Shown here piece by piece: positions 1 to 8,112 of a stretch of DNA of 51,281 nucleotides. A program made the position numbers and the translations under genes. Under the pieces are notes generated by a model that saw only the letters and a program-made list of their open reading frames with translations, had not been told where the DNA came from and searched no databases. Source of the stretch: Jiangella muralis (GTDB lineage: Bacteria > Actinomycetota > Actinomycetes > Jiangellales > Jiangellaceae). Positions within the stretch are counted from its first letter, which is position 1. Every line of letters starts with the position of its first letter. The stretch is taken from contig NZ_LFXL01000046.1 in NCBI RefSeq assembly GCF_001270745.1, positions 1 through 51,281 on the forward strand, in the 5' to 3' direction.

Positions 1-311
1 GGATGACCGGCCGCCTCCCGGCGCAGCCGGCCCAGCGCCCGCAGCACCCCCGCCGACGTACGCGGGCCTAGCCGGCGGGCCAGCGGGACGGCCAGCCGGG
101 CGCCGGTCCACGCGCGCACCGCGTCACCATCGACACGCAGCAGCGTCGGCGCCCACTCCGGGTCGCCCGCACGGCGCCGCCAGTCCTCGACGCCGGGATG
201 GCGCAGCGGCAACACCTCGAGCCGGTCTCCGGCGGCCCGGGCGACGGCGGCCGAGATCTCCCGGCAGGTACCGCATGAGGCGTCGAAAGCGAGAATCCAG
301 CGTTCGGTCAT
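1..311 (-). CDS. DCC-type thiol-disulfide oxidoreductase, partial (C-terminus beyond window)
   Basis: Read from the reverse strand, an ATG at 311 opens a frame that stays open to the window edge, about 103 residues. The N-terminus reads MTERWILAFDASCGTC: a beta strand followed by a C-x2-C pair (C13, C16), as in thioredoxin-fold proteins of the DCC/YuxK type. The rest (LEVLPLRHPGVEDW, then a strand-rich stretch with TLLRVDGDAVRAWTG) fits the same small fold. The likely role is cytosolic thiol-disulfide exchange; the substrate is unknown. The stop codon is outside the window, so full length cannot be judged. Family assignment rests on the CxxC context and size only. Confidence 0.6.
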   Translation of the reverse strand, partial: MTERWILAFDASCGTCREISAAVARAAGDRLEVLPLRHPGVEDWRRRAGDPEWAPTLLRVDGDAVRAWTGARLAVPLARRLGPRTSAGVLRALGRLRREAAGH

Positions 312-395
312 GGCGTCCTCCTGGTGGCAAGGGGCGGACGCCCAGCGTGGACCGGCGACGCCTTCATCCCGGCGTCGGAACGGCGTCGCCGCCGG

Positions 396-830
396 TCAAC
401 TCCGGCGGTTGAGGCGGCGCAGCTGCGCGATGCGGATGGTGCCGACGATCGTCGCCAGCAGCCCGGCACCCGCGGCCGCGATCAGCAGCGCGACGGAGAG
501 CGGCACGGTGCCGTCCATCCAGAGGAACGTGACGTCGACGGTCTCGGTGTTCTGCGCGATGAACACGATCAGCAGGCCGAGCATCAGCACGGTGACGCAG
601 ATGCCGACCCAGACCGCGCCGGTGCGCGAGTGCGGCAGCTCCCCGGTGCGCTTGCCGTGCCGGCCCTCGCGAGTGCGCGTCTCGCCGTTCGGCGTCTCGC
701 CGTTCGGCACGTCGCCGCTGGGCGGCTCACCGTTCGGCGGCTCGCCGCCGTTTGCCGCGCCGCCGTTCGGCGGCTCGCCGTCCGCGGGCGGCGCCGTGCC
801 GGCCGGGCGGTCGTCATCGGGCGTCGTCAT
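396..830 (-). CDS. LapA-domain (DUF1049) membrane protein with Asn/Pro-rich N-terminus
   Basis: 144 residues. Residues 1 to about 65 are a low-complexity, Pro/Gly/Asn/Glu-rich tail made of degenerate pentapeptides such as PNGET and GEPPN. Two hydrophobic segments follow (GAVWVGICVTVLMLGLLIVFIAQN and VALLIAAAGAGLLATIVGTI), separated by a short strand-like loop with the FIAQNTETVDVTFLW signature of LapA/DUF1049 proteins, and a basic C-terminus (RRLNRRS). LapA proteins in enterobacteria help assemble lipopolysaccharide; in actinobacteria the role is unknown. The repetitive tail is probably disordered and cytosolic. It lies 4 bases downstream of the LysR gene on the same strand, so it may be cotranscribed with it. 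Confidence 0.75.
   Translation of the reverse strand: MTTPDDDRPAGTAPPADGEPPNGGAANGGEPPNGEPPSGDVPNGETPNGETRTREGRHGKRTGELPHSRTGAVWVGICVTVLMLGLLIVFIAQNTETVDVTFLWMDGTVPLSVALLIAAAGAGLLATIVGTIRIAQLRRLNRRS
669..790. repeat. Degenerate 15-bp tandem repeat inside the LapA-like gene
   Basis: On the plus strand the unit reads approximately TTCGGCGTCTCGCCG and recurs several times with base changes and one interruption around 745-765. In the minus-strand gene it encodes the pentapeptide PNGE(T/P). The period is in frame, so copy-number change would lengthen or shorten the protein tail without a frameshift. Confidence 0.7.
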
Positions 831-834
831 GCGA

Positions 835-1788
835 TCACCTCCCCGTGGTCACATCGGTGACACTCGTCACACTAGTCAGCCGCTCCCCACCCAGCACCCG
901 TTTCGCTCGATCGGTACGGGCGATGAGCGCGGCCGCCTCGTCCAGCGCAGCCAGCAGCGCCGTAGTGGCGGGCGGGTCGGGCGGGTCGCCGTAGGTGGCG
1001 GCGACGACCCGGCGTGGCGGGACGTCGAGCCGGGTGACGGTGACGGCGGGGTCGCGGTGGGCGCTCAGGGCCAGCCCGGGGATCGTCGTGACGCCCAGGC
1101 CGGCGGCGACCAGGCTCTGCATGACGACCATGTCGTCGGTGGTCGAGGTCAGCCGCGGGGTGAAGCCGGCCTGCTCACACAGTTCGACGAGGTGGGCGCG
1201 GCACCGCTCGCAGCCGCCGATCCACGCCGCGTCGCGGTGGTCGGCCAGGGTGCCGCCAGCACCGCCGGTGAGCAGGTACAGCGGGTCGTCGAGCAGGTGC
1301 CGCAGCCGGACGCCGTCCTCCTCGGGCGCGGTCTCGTCGAAGCGGAAGATCACCGCGACGTCGACCTGCCCGCCCCGCAGCAGCCGCAGCGCGTCGCCGG
1401 GATGGGTGTCGGTCAGCCCCAGCTCCAGGCCCGGGTGCCGCTCGGCGAGGACGGCGGCCGCGCGCGGCACCAGCGCGCTCATGACCGAGCCGAACCCGGC
1501 CAGCCGGACCCGCCCCGCCCGCAGCCCGACCAGCGTCGACAGCTCCGCCGCCGCGGAGTCGACCCGGCCGATGATCTCCGCCGCGCGCTCGGCCAGCAAC
1601 CGGCCGGCCTCCGTCAGCCGGATGCCGCGGCCGACCCGCTGCAGCAGCCGCGCGCCGGTCTCGGTCTCGAGCCGGGCGAGGTGGTGGCTCAGCGACGGCT
1701 GCGTGTAGTGCAGTTCGCGCGCCGCAGCGGTGACCGAGCCGTGCCGGTGGACCGCGTCGAGAACGCGAAGCTGCACCAAGCTGACCAT
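835..1788 (-). CDS. LysR-family transcriptional regulator
   Basis: 317 residues. The N-terminus (LVQLRVLDAVHRHGSVTAAARELHYTQPSLSHHLARLE) is a textbook LysR winged helix-turn-helix, residues 4-60, followed by the linker helix and a periplasmic-binding-like effector domain from about residue 90. The ATG at 1788 places the HTH at the usual position. The gene is divergent from a LysE/RhtB-family exporter at 1863, the classical arrangement in which the LysR protein senses an amino acid or related metabolite and controls its exporter. That functional link is inference from the arrangement; the effector cannot be read from the sequence. Confidence 0.9.
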   Translation of the reverse strand: MVSLVQLRVLDAVHRHGSVTAAARELHYTQPSLSHHLARLETETGARLLQRVGRGIRLTEAGRLLAERAAEIIGRVDSAAAELSTLVGLRAGRVRLAGFGSVMSALVPRAAAVLAERHPGLELGLTDTHPGDALRLLRGGQVDVAVIFRFDETAPEEDGVRLRHLLDDPLYLLTGGAGGTLADHRDAAWIGGCERCRAHLVELCEQAGFTPRLTSTTDDMVVMQSLVAAGLGVTTIPGLALSAHRDPAVTVTRLDVPPRRVVAATYGDPPDPPATTALLAALDEAAALIARTDRAKRVLGGERLTSVTSVTDVTTGR

Positions 1789-1862
1789 TCATAGAGCCTA
1801 CTCATGGGTCAGCGCGGAAATCGGCATTGGACCTATCCGTGCTGGCCGGGCACGCTTTCCAC

Positions 1863-2483
1863 ATGACGACGTTCGCCCTCGCCGCACTCGTGCTGATCAT
1901 GATGCCGGGCCCCGACCAGGCCCTCATCACCCGCAACGCACTCGTCGGCGGCCGCGTCGGTGGGGTGCTGACGATGGTCGGCGGCGTGCTCGGCCTGGCG
2001 GTGCACGCGACCGCCGCCGCGGTGGGCCTGTCGGCGCTGCTGCTGGCGTCGGCCACCGCGTTCACCGTGCTGAAGATCGCCGGCGCGGCGTACCTGCTGT
2101 GGCTGGCCGTGCAGCTGCTGCGCTCGGCGGCGCGGTCGCGGCGCTCGCCCGAGCCGGCCGGCGACCTGGCGCCGGCGCTGCGATCGGCGTGCCTGCGTCA
2201 GGGCTTCCTGTCGAACGCGCTCAACCCCAAGGTCGCGCTCTTCTTCGTCACGTTCCTGCCGCAGTTCCTGTCCGCCGACGCGGGCTCGGCGCGCGCGGAG
2301 GCGCTGCTGCTCTCGGCGGTGTTCGCGCTGCTCTACCTCGCCTGGTTCGGCCTCTACATCGCCGCCGTCGACCGGCTGGGCCGCTGGCTGCGCCGTCCGG
2401 CCGTGAGGGCGCGGATCGAGCAGGTGACCGGCGTGTTGCTGGCCGCCGTGGCGATCAGGCTGGCGACGGCGGCGAACCACTGA
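1863..2483 (+). CDS. LysE/RhtB-family amino-acid exporter
   Basis: From the ATG at 1863 the protein has 206 residues, the family's usual size. An in-frame TTG at 1827 would add 12 residues and cannot be excluded. It begins with a membrane segment ending in the family motif MMPGPDQ, followed by ALITRNALVGGRVGGVLT, and has about six transmembrane helices. A second conserved stretch, QGFLSNALNPKVALFFVTFLPQFL, is diagnostic of LysE/RhtB transporters, which export basic or neutral amino acids or homoserine-type compounds across the plasma membrane. It is divergent from the LysR gene, its probable regulator. Its 3' end overlaps that of the convergent MarR gene by 29 bases. Confidence 0.88.
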   Translation: MTTFALAALVLIMMPGPDQALITRNALVGGRVGGVLTMVGGVLGLAVHATAAAVGLSALLLASATAFTVLKIAGAAYLLWLAVQLLRSAARSRRSPEPAGDLAPALRSACLRQGFLSNALNPKVALFFVTFLPQFLSADAGSARAEALLLSAVFALLYLAWFGLYIAAVDRLGRWLRRPAVRARIEQVTGVLLAAVAIRLATAANH

Positions 2484-2937
2484 CGGGGGCCTCGGCCAGG
2501 TCCGCCAGGTCGCCGGGCGGCAGCGCCGACAACTCCGTCAGGGCCCGGACGAACCCGCGGCGGTCGGTGGCCGGCAGCCTGGACAGCAGCCGCTCCTCGC
2601 GCGACCGGATGCCGGCGGTGATCGCCCGTCGCACCCGGCGCCCCTCGGCGGTGATGGCGAGCAGCCGGGCCCGGCGGTCGTCGGGGTCGGGGGTGCGGGT
2701 GATCAGCCCGGCGTCCTGCAGGTCGTCCAGCGTGCCGATGATGCGGGTCTTGTCGGCCCCGATGGCCTCGGCCAGCGCGGCCTGGGTGCGGATGGGCGTG
2801 CGGTCGAGCGCGGTCAGCACGGAGTAGCCCCACATCGCGACGCCGTGCGCGTCGAGCACCGGCTGCTCGACCGCGAGCAGCGCCCGCACCACGGGGTACA
2901 TCATGGCGGCGAGATCGCGGCGGTCGTCGGACTGCAC
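2455..2937 (-). CDS. MarR-family transcriptional regulator
   Basis: About 160 residues from a GTG at 2937; a TTG at 2961 and an ATG at 2904 are alternatives in the same frame. GTG is preferred because a good -10 element (TATGAT on the minus strand, 2966-2961) would place the transcript start near 2954, downstream of the TTG. Central residues give a winged helix (TQAALAEAIGADKTRIIGTLDDLQDAGLITRTPDPDDRRARLLAITAEG), the MarR signature including the DxRxR wing (DPDDRRAR). It is divergent from the TIGR03086 gene, with which it shares a short intergenic region, and converges on the LysE-type exporter. MarR proteins usually respond to small phenolic or lipophilic ligands; this ligand is unknown. Confidence 0.88.
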   Translation of the reverse strand: MQSDDRRDLAAMMYPVVRALLAVEQPVLDAHGVAMWGYSVLTALDRTPIRTQAALAEAIGADKTRIIGTLDDLQDAGLITRTPDPDDRRARLLAITAEGRRVRRAITAGIRSREERLLSRLPATDRRGFVRALTELSALPPGDLADLAEAPVSGSPPSPA

Positions 2938-2960
2938 CTCCCGAAAATACCAATGGCGCA

Positions 2961-2988
2961 ATCATAAGCAATAGCCTACGATCAACGC
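2961..2988. promoter_or_regulatory. Divergent promoter region MarR / TIGR03086
   Basis: On the plus strand TACGAT (2977-2982) followed by six bases and the ATG at 2989 fits an actinobacterial leaderless promoter. On the minus strand TATGAT (2966-2961) faces the MarR gene. ATTGC occurs twice, ten bases apart, around the minus-strand -10 and could be part of an autoregulatory MarR site. There is no clear dyad. Confidence 0.4.
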
Positions 2989-3597
2989 ATGCACATCATC
3001 GACCTCGACGCCCGGGCGGTCCGGGCCAGCGCCGAGCTGGTCTCCACGGCGTCCGCCGCCGACCTCTCCAAGCCCACCCCGTGCCTCGGCTGGACGCTGT
3101 ACGGCCTGCTGGCGCACATGACGACGCAGCACTACGGGTTCGCGGCCGCCTCGCGCGGCGACGGCGACCCCGCCACCTGGAAGCTGTTGTCGCTCGGCGC
3201 CGACCCCGTCCACGCCTACCTCGACTCCGCCGAGCACGTCATCGCCGCGTTCGCCGCCGACGGCGTGCCGGAGCGCGCGTTCCCGCTGCCCGAGTTCCGC
3301 CCCGAGCCGTTCCCCGCCGAGCAGGCCATCGGCTTCCACCTGGTCGACTACGTGGTGCACGCCTGGGACGTCGCGAAGACGCTCGGCGCCGGCCTCGAGC
3401 TCGACGACGACGTCCTCGACGCCGCGCACGCCGTGGCCGCGGTCGTCCCGGCCGGGCCGGCGCGGCTGGCGCCGGGCGCGGCGTTCGGGCCGGTGGTGCC
3501 CTGGAAGGGCGGGTCGCGGCTCGACCAGCTGGTCGCCCACCTCGGCCGCTCCCCCGCCTGGACGTCTCCATTCGAGCCTCACTTCGCGTCGGCGTAG
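2989..3597 (+). CDS. TIGR03086-family protein (mycothiol-dependent DinB-like fold)
   Basis: 202 residues. The N-terminus (DLDARAVRASAELVSTASAADLSKPTPCLGWTLYGLLAHMTTQ) carries the TPC-x-W and L-x-H-M elements typical of TIGR03086/maleylpyruvate-isomerase-like proteins. A second histidine cluster follows in GFHLVDYVVHAWDVAKTLG. These residues form the metal site of DinB-fold enzymes that in actinobacteria often act with mycothiol as thiol partner. The substrate is not evident. The gene appears to be transcribed as a leaderless mRNA, and its last 19 bases overlap the 3' end of the convergent polymerase gene. Confidence 0.85.
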   Translation: MHIIDLDARAVRASAELVSTASAADLSKPTPCLGWTLYGLLAHMTTQHYGFAAASRGDGDPATWKLLSLGADPVHAYLDSAEHVIAAFAADGVPERAFPLPEFRPEPFPAEQAIGFHLVDYVVHAWDVAKTLGAGLELDDDVLDAAHAVAAVVPAGPARLAPGAAFGPVVPWKGGSRLDQLVAHLGRSPAWTSPFEPHFASA

Positions 3598-5270
3598 GTG
3601 CGGGCGACGGCGACGCTGAGGGGGAACTGGACCGGGAAGTCGCCGAAGAGGAGGCGGCCGGCCTCGGCGGCCGCGGCCTGGACCTCGGCCGCCACCGCGT
3701 CGGCGAGCCCGGCCGGGGTGTGCACCACGATCTCGTCGTGCACGAAGAAGACGAGGTGGGGGCGGCCGGCGAACGGGGCCGGCACCAGGCCGTCGGGGAG
3801 GTCGGCCGGTCCGAGCGCCCACAGCCGCCGCCGGATGGAGGCGATCCAGCACAGCGCCCACTCCGCCGCCGTCCCCTGGACGACGAAGTTGCGGGTGAAC
3901 CGGCCCCAGGAGCGGGCGGACGCCCGGGCCTTGGCGACGTCGTCGTCGCCGGCGTCGTCCTGGTAGGCGCCGGACTGCGCCTCGTGCCAGGTGGCGCCCG
4001 GCAGCGGCGACGACCGGCCGAGGTGGGTCGTGACGATCTCGCCGCGCTCGCCCGCCCGCGCCGCCTCGTCGACGAACGCCAGCGAGCGCGGGAACGTCTT
4101 CGCCAGCCGCGGCAGCACCTGCCCGCTGGACCCGGTGGTGCCGCCGTACATGGCGCCGAGCATGCCGACCTTGGCCAGCTCGCGGGTCGGCACGGCGCCG
4201 GACGCGACGATGCCCGCGTACATGTCCGCGCCCCGGCCGTCGGGACCGCGACCGGCCGCCGCCATGACCTCGTCGCCGGCCATGGCGGCCAGCACGCGCG
4301 GCTCGAGCTGCGCGGCGTCGGCGACGACGAAGGTCCAGCCGGGGTCGGCGACGACGGCCCGGCGGACGCTCTTGGGCAGCTGCAGCGCGCCGCCGCCGCT
4401 GGACGCCCACCGGCCGGTGACGACGCCGCCGACGACGTACTCGCTGCGGAACCGGCCGTCGCGCACCCACGCCTCGAGCCAGGCCCAGCCGTTCGCCGTC
4501 AGCAGGCGGTACAGCGACTTGTACTCCAGCAGCGGCTCGACGACGGGGTGGTCGAGCTGCTCCAGCTCCCACTTGCGCAGCGTCCGCGCGCCCACACCGA
4601 CCCGCTCGATGGCCCGCAGCAGGTCGCGCGGGGAGTCGGGGTTGAGGCCGGCCGGCGCGCCCAGCGCGGCCCGGATCTCGTGCGCCAGCTCCTCCAGCCG
4701 GGCCGGCCGCTCCCCCAGCCGCGGCCGCGGCCCGAGCGTCTCGGTGAGGACGGCGTCGTGGACGTCGGCCAGCCAGGGCAGCCCGGCGTGGTACATCTCG
4801 ACGGCGGCCAGCGCGCCCGCCGACTCGGCCGCCAGCAGCAGCCGCAGTCGCCCGGCCGCCGCCGATCCGGCGAGGACGGCGTCCTGCAGCGCCAGCTCGG
4901 CGACCGGGTCGGGCCCTTCCGCCGGCCCCGACGACGGGCCGGGCGCGGCGAACAGCACGGCCGGCGCGTCGGCGGACGTCAGCGACGCGGCCGGCAGGGT
5001 GTCCCACGGCCCGGGCGGCGCGTCGGCGGGCCCGGGCCACGCCGCCAGCGCCGATCCCCGCAGGATGCGGTGCGCCAGCCGCAGGTCGTGGGAGCGGTCG
5101 ACCCGGACCCCCGCGGCCAGCAGCCCGGGATACCACCGGTTCGTGTCGTCCCAGGTCCAGCGCGCGGCGGCGCCGGCCGACGCGACGACGGACGGCAGTT
5201 CGCCCAGCGCGACCCGCCGGCCGTCGACGCGCACCGAGCCGTCGGGCGACGGAATCACGACAGGCTGCAC
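3579..5270 (-). CDS. Bifunctional 3'-5' exonuclease / family-A DNA polymerase
   Basis: 563 residues from a GTG at 5270, with a purine-rich AGGATGAG just upstream; the frame is open farther upstream but lies within the ACC deaminase gene. The C-terminal half is a family-A polymerase: motif A region VVADAAQLEPRVLAAMAGD, motif B region TRELAKVGMLGAMYGGTTG, and motif C FFVHDEIVVHTP with the catalytic HDE. The N-terminal ~200 residues occupy the place of a 3'-5' exonuclease domain but look degenerate: I do not see clear DxE metal-binding motifs. There is no 5'-nuclease domain, so this is not the replicative Pol I. Such short enzymes are widespread in actinobacteria, probably in repair. Motif A departs from the usual DYSQIELR (here DAAQLEPR) but keeps the Asp and Glu. 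Confidence 0.87.
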   Translation of the reverse strand: MQPVVIPSPDGSVRVDGRRVALGELPSVVASAGAAARWTWDDTNRWYPGLLAAGVRVDRSHDLRLAHRILRGSALAAWPGPADAPPGPWDTLPAASLTSADAPAVLFAAPGPSSGPAEGPDPVAELALQDAVLAGSAAAGRLRLLLAAESAGALAAVEMYHAGLPWLADVHDAVLTETLGPRPRLGERPARLEELAHEIRAALGAPAGLNPDSPRDLLRAIERVGVGARTLRKWELEQLDHPVVEPLLEYKSLYRLLTANGWAWLEAWVRDGRFRSEYVVGGVVTGRWASSGGGALQLPKSVRRAVVADPGWTFVVADAAQLEPRVLAAMAGDEVMAAAGRGPDGRGADMYAGIVASGAVPTRELAKVGMLGAMYGGTTGSSGQVLPRLAKTFPRSLAFVDEAARAGERGEIVTTHLGRSSPLPGATWHEAQSGAYQDDAGDDDVAKARASARSWGRFTRNFVVQGTAAEWALCWIASIRRRLWALGPADLPDGLVPAPFAGRPHLVFFVHDEIVVHTPAGLADAVAAEVQAAAAEAGRLLFGDFPVQFPLSVAVARTYADAK

Positions 5271-5317
5271 ACGCTCATCCTGCCGCCCGGCACCGACAAC
5301 GGCCGCGTCAACTCCGA

Positions 5318-6340
5318 CTACTCGCGGAACAGCGCGCTGTACGCGTTCAGCGCCGGCTGGCCGCCGAGGTGGGCGTAGAGGACGGTCGCGTCGCCCGGGA
5401 TGTCGCCGCCGGTGACGAGGTCGACCAGCCCGGCCATCGACTTCCCCTCGTAGACGGGGTCGAGGATGACGCCCTCGAGCCGCCCGGTGAGCCGTATCGC
5501 GTCCAGCGTCGACTCCACCGGCACGCCGTACCGGTCGCCGGCCCAGCCGGGCAGGACGGTGATCTCGTCGTCGCGCAGCGGCCGGCCCACGCCGATCAGC
5601 TCGGCGGTGGCGCGGGCGATGCGGGCCACCTGGTCGCGGGTCTGGTCGAGCGTGGCGCTGGCGTCGATGCCGACGACCCGGCGCGGCCGCCCGCCGGCCT
5701 CCTCCAACGCGGCGAACCCGGCGATCATGCCGGCCTGGGTGGAGCCGGTGACCGCGCAGACCACGATGGTGTCGAAGAAGACGCCCAGCTCGCGCTCCTG
5801 CGCCTCGACCTCGTACGCCCAGTTGGCGAACCCGAGCCCGCCGAGCCGGTGGTCCGACGCGCCGGCCGGGATCGGGTACGGCCGGCCGCCGCGCGCCGTC
5901 ACGTCCTCGATCGCGCGGGTCCACGACTCCTTGAACCCGATGCCGAAGCCGGCCGGGTCGAGCCGCACCTCGGCGCCCATGATGCGGCTGAGCATGATGT
6001 TGCCGACGCGGTCGTTCAGCGCGTCGGGCCAGTCGACCCAGCTCTCCTGGACGAGCACCGCCGTCAGGCCGAGCGACGCGGCGACGGCGGCCACCTGGCG
6101 GGTGTGGTTGGACTGGTAGCCGCCGATGGACACCAGCGTGTCGGCGCCCTGGGCCAGCGCGTCGGGGACGATGTACTCCAGCTTGCGGGTCTTGTTGCCG
6201 CCGTAGGCGAGGCCGGAGTTGCAGTCCTCGCGCTTGGCCCAGACGGCGGCGCCGCCGAGGTGCGCCGTCAGCCGCGGCAACGGGTGCACCGGACTGGGCC
6301 CGAAGGTCAGCGGGTGGCGGGGGAAGTCGCTCAGCGCCAT
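5318..6340 (-). CDS. acdS: 1-aminocyclopropane-1-carboxylate deaminase
   Basis: 340 residues, as expected for ACC deaminase. This PLP enzyme splits the ethylene precursor ACC into ammonia and 2-oxobutyrate in the cytosol. The PLP lysine lies in [11 protein letters not shown] (K50) and the substrate serine in [10 protein letters not shown] (S77). Near the C-terminus DPVYEGKSM (Y297, E298) and YAHLGG (L325) match the Tyr/Glu and Leu positions that separate true ACC deaminases from D-cysteine desulfhydrases, so the substrate call is stronger than usual. The ATG at 6340 is preceded by GAGGAG. It begins right after the stop of the GntR gene, so the two form an operon. Confidence 0.93.
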   Translation of the reverse strand: MALSDFPRHPLTFGPSPVHPLPRLTAHLGGAAVWAKREDCNSGLAYGGNKTRKLEYIVPDALAQGADTLVSIGGYQSNHTRQVAAVAASLGLTAVLVQESWVDWPDALNDRVGNIMLSRIMGAEVRLDPAGFGIGFKESWTRAIEDVTARGGRPYPIPAGASDHRLGGLGFANWAYEVEAQERELGVFFDTIVVCAVTGSTQAGMIAGFAALEEAGGRPRRVVGIDASATLDQTRDQVARIARATAELIGVGRPLRDDEITVLPGWAGDRYGVPVESTLDAIRLTGRLEGVILDPVYEGKSMAGLVDLVTGGDIPGDATVLYAHLGGQPALNAYSALFRE

Positions 6341-6342
6341 GG

Positions 6343-6993
6343 TCACTCCTCGGTGGTCGGCAGGCTGTGCCAGGTGTCGAAGGCGACGGCCGCCGCCCGC
6401 TCCGCGTCGCCGGCGGCGCACAGTCCGATCAGTTCGTCGTGTCGGGCGACGGACGCGCGCCCGGCCAGGGTGGAGAAGCGCAGCCGCTCGGCCCGGCGCA
6501 GCACCGGCGTGTACGTCTCCAGGACGGCGGCCAGCGCGCGGTTCGCGGCGACGGCGACGGGGACGGCGTGCAGCTCGTCGTCGGCGCGCAGCGCGGCCTC
6601 GACGTCGCCGCTACGGACCGCCGCGCGAAACCGGTCGTTGGCGGCGCTCATGGCGTCGAGGTCGGCCGCGGTGAGGCCGGCGACGGCGGCGCGGACGGCG
6701 ACCTCGTGCAGCGCGGCGACCACGTCCCGCGCGTCGCGCAGGTCGCGCACGTCCAGCGGGCTCACCACCGTCGAGCGGCCCGGCTTCGCGACCACCAGCC
6801 CGGCCTCGGCCAGCCGCAGCAGCGCCTCGCGCACCGGCGTCCGGCTGACCCCGAGCCAGGCCGCCAGCTCGGCGTCGCGCAGCTGCTCGCCGGGCGCCAG
6901 CACGCCGCCGACGATCGCCTCGCGCAGCCGTCCGTAGACGTCGTCGCGCAGCAGCCGGCGGCCGATCGCGGGTTCTCCGTGCGGAACGGGCAT
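6343..6993 (-). CDS. GntR-family regulator (FadR/FCD type), likely regulator of ACC deaminase
   Basis: 216 residues. The N-terminal winged helix ([51 protein letters not shown], residues 17-67) is a clear GntR domain. The C-terminal ~130 residues are an all-helical FCD effector domain (acidic/histidine ligands seen in RADDELH and [10 protein letters not shown]). Its stop codon lies two bases upstream of the acdS start. A perfect 14-bp palindrome overlaps its own start codon, so it probably represses its own transcription and that of acdS until an effector binds. ACC or 2-oxobutyrate are candidate effectors by inference only; most described acdS genes use an Lrp-type AcdR instead. Confidence 0.9.
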   Translation of the reverse strand: MPVPHGEPAIGRRLLRDDVYGRLREAIVGGVLAPGEQLRDAELAAWLGVSRTPVREALLRLAEAGLVVAKPGRSTVVSPLDVRDLRDARDVVAALHEVAVRAAVAGLTAADLDAMSAANDRFRAAVRSGDVEAALRADDELHAVPVAVAANRALAAVLETYTPVLRRAERLRFSTLAGRASVARHDELIGLCAAGDAERAAAVAFDTWHSLPTTEE

Positions 6994-7006
6994 GCAATAT
7001 ATTGCA
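6993..7006. promoter_or_regulatory. Perfect 14-bp palindrome, predicted GntR operator
   Basis: TGCAATATATTGCA is self-complementary over all 14 bases and strikingly AT-rich for this region. Its minus-strand end overlaps the ATG (6993-6991) of the GntR gene, so it covers the probable -10 element and start of a leaderless or nearly leaderless transcript. A protein bound here would block transcription of gntR-acdS. Confidence 0.7.
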
Positions 7007-7018
7007 CACCAAAGGGCG

Positions 7019-8041
7019 TTAGGGGCGCAAGAGCACCTTGATCGCCGTCCGCTCGTCCATCGCCCGGTACGCCTCGGCGGCGTCGTCCAGCGGGAGCACC
7101 CGGTCGAAGACCCGGCCGGGGTCGATCCGCCGCGACCAGACCAGGTCGATCAGCTCCGGCAGGAACCGGCGCACCGGCGCCGGGCCGCCGAGCAGGTGCA
7201 CCTGGGCGAAGAACAGCTCGCGGCCGGGCAGCTCGACACCGTGCGAGACGCCGACGAAGCCGACGTGGCCGCCGGCGCGGGTGGACCGGATCGCCTGCAT
7301 CATCGACTCCTGCGTGCCGACCGCCTCGATGACGCCGTGCGCGCCGAGCCCGCCGGTCAGCTCCTTCACCCGCGCGACGCCGTCGTCACCGCGCTCCGCC
7401 ACGACGTCCGTCGCGCCGAACTCGCGGGCCAGGGCCTGACGGGGCGCGTGCCGGCTCATCGCGATGATCCGCTCCGCGCCGAGCCGCCGCGCGGCCAGCA
7501 CGCCGAGCAGGCCGACGGCGCCGTCCCCCACGACGGCGATGGTGCGGCCCGGGCCCGCCTGCGCCGCGACCGCCCCGAACCACCCGGTGCCCAGCACGTC
7601 CGAGGCCGCCAGCAGCGACGGCAGCAGGTCGTCGTCCGGCGGCCCCGGCGTCGCCACCAGAGTGCCGTCGGCCAGCGGGATCCGCAGGTACTCGGCCTGC
7701 GCGCCGAGCGAGCCGATCGGGACCGCGTCGACGCAGCGGGCCTGGTACCCGGCGCGGCAGATCTCGCAGGTGTTGTCCGACGCGATGAACGACCCGACGA
7801 CGGTGTCGCCGGCGGCGACGGTGCGGACATCGGCCCCGATCTCCTCGACGACGCCGACGTACTCGTGCCCCATCGGCACCGGCCGGGACGGGCGGCTGAC
7901 GCCGCGGTAGGTCCACAGGTCCGAGCCGCACACGCAGGACGCGACGACTCGGATCACCGCGTCGGACGGCCGCTCGATGACCGGGCCGGCGCGCTCCTCG
8001 ACGCGCACGTCGCCGGGTGCGTACAGAACTGCTCCGCGCAT
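7019..8041 (-). CDS. Zinc-dependent alcohol dehydrogenase (MDR superfamily)
   Basis: 340 residues from the ATG at 8041, preceded by GAGGAG at a good distance. The N-terminal catalytic domain has the zinc ligands in ASCVCGSDLW (Cys) and PMGHEYVGVVEEIG (His-Glu). The structural-zinc loop DNTCEICRAGYQARC has three cysteines plus Asp in the first position. The Rossmann domain has the GDGAVGLLGVLAARRLGA nucleotide-binding loop. It is an NAD(P)-linked oxidoreductase of unknown substrate. It ends 25 bases upstream of the GntR gene on the same strand and could be partly cotranscribed, although the palindromic operator lies between them. Its 5' region is shared with the stress-protein gene and its DosR-type box. 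Confidence 0.88.
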   Translation of the reverse strand: MRGAVLYAPGDVRVEERAGPVIERPSDAVIRVVASCVCGSDLWTYRGVSRPSRPVPMGHEYVGVVEEIGADVRTVAAGDTVVGSFIASDNTCEICRAGYQARCVDAVPIGSLGAQAEYLRIPLADGTLVATPGPPDDDLLPSLLAASDVLGTGWFGAVAAQAGPGRTIAVVGDGAVGLLGVLAARRLGAERIIAMSRHAPRQALAREFGATDVVAERGDDGVARVKELTGGLGAHGVIEAVGTQESMMQAIRSTRAGGHVGFVGVSHGVELPGRELFFAQVHLLGGPAPVRRFLPELIDLVWSRRIDPGRVFDRVLPLDDAAEAYRAMDERTAIKVLLRP

Positions 8042-8112
8042 GGGTGGGTCTCCTCGTCTCCGCCGGTACGCCGGCACCGTCCCACCCACCGTCCCACGCC
8101 CGGCCCGGCGGC

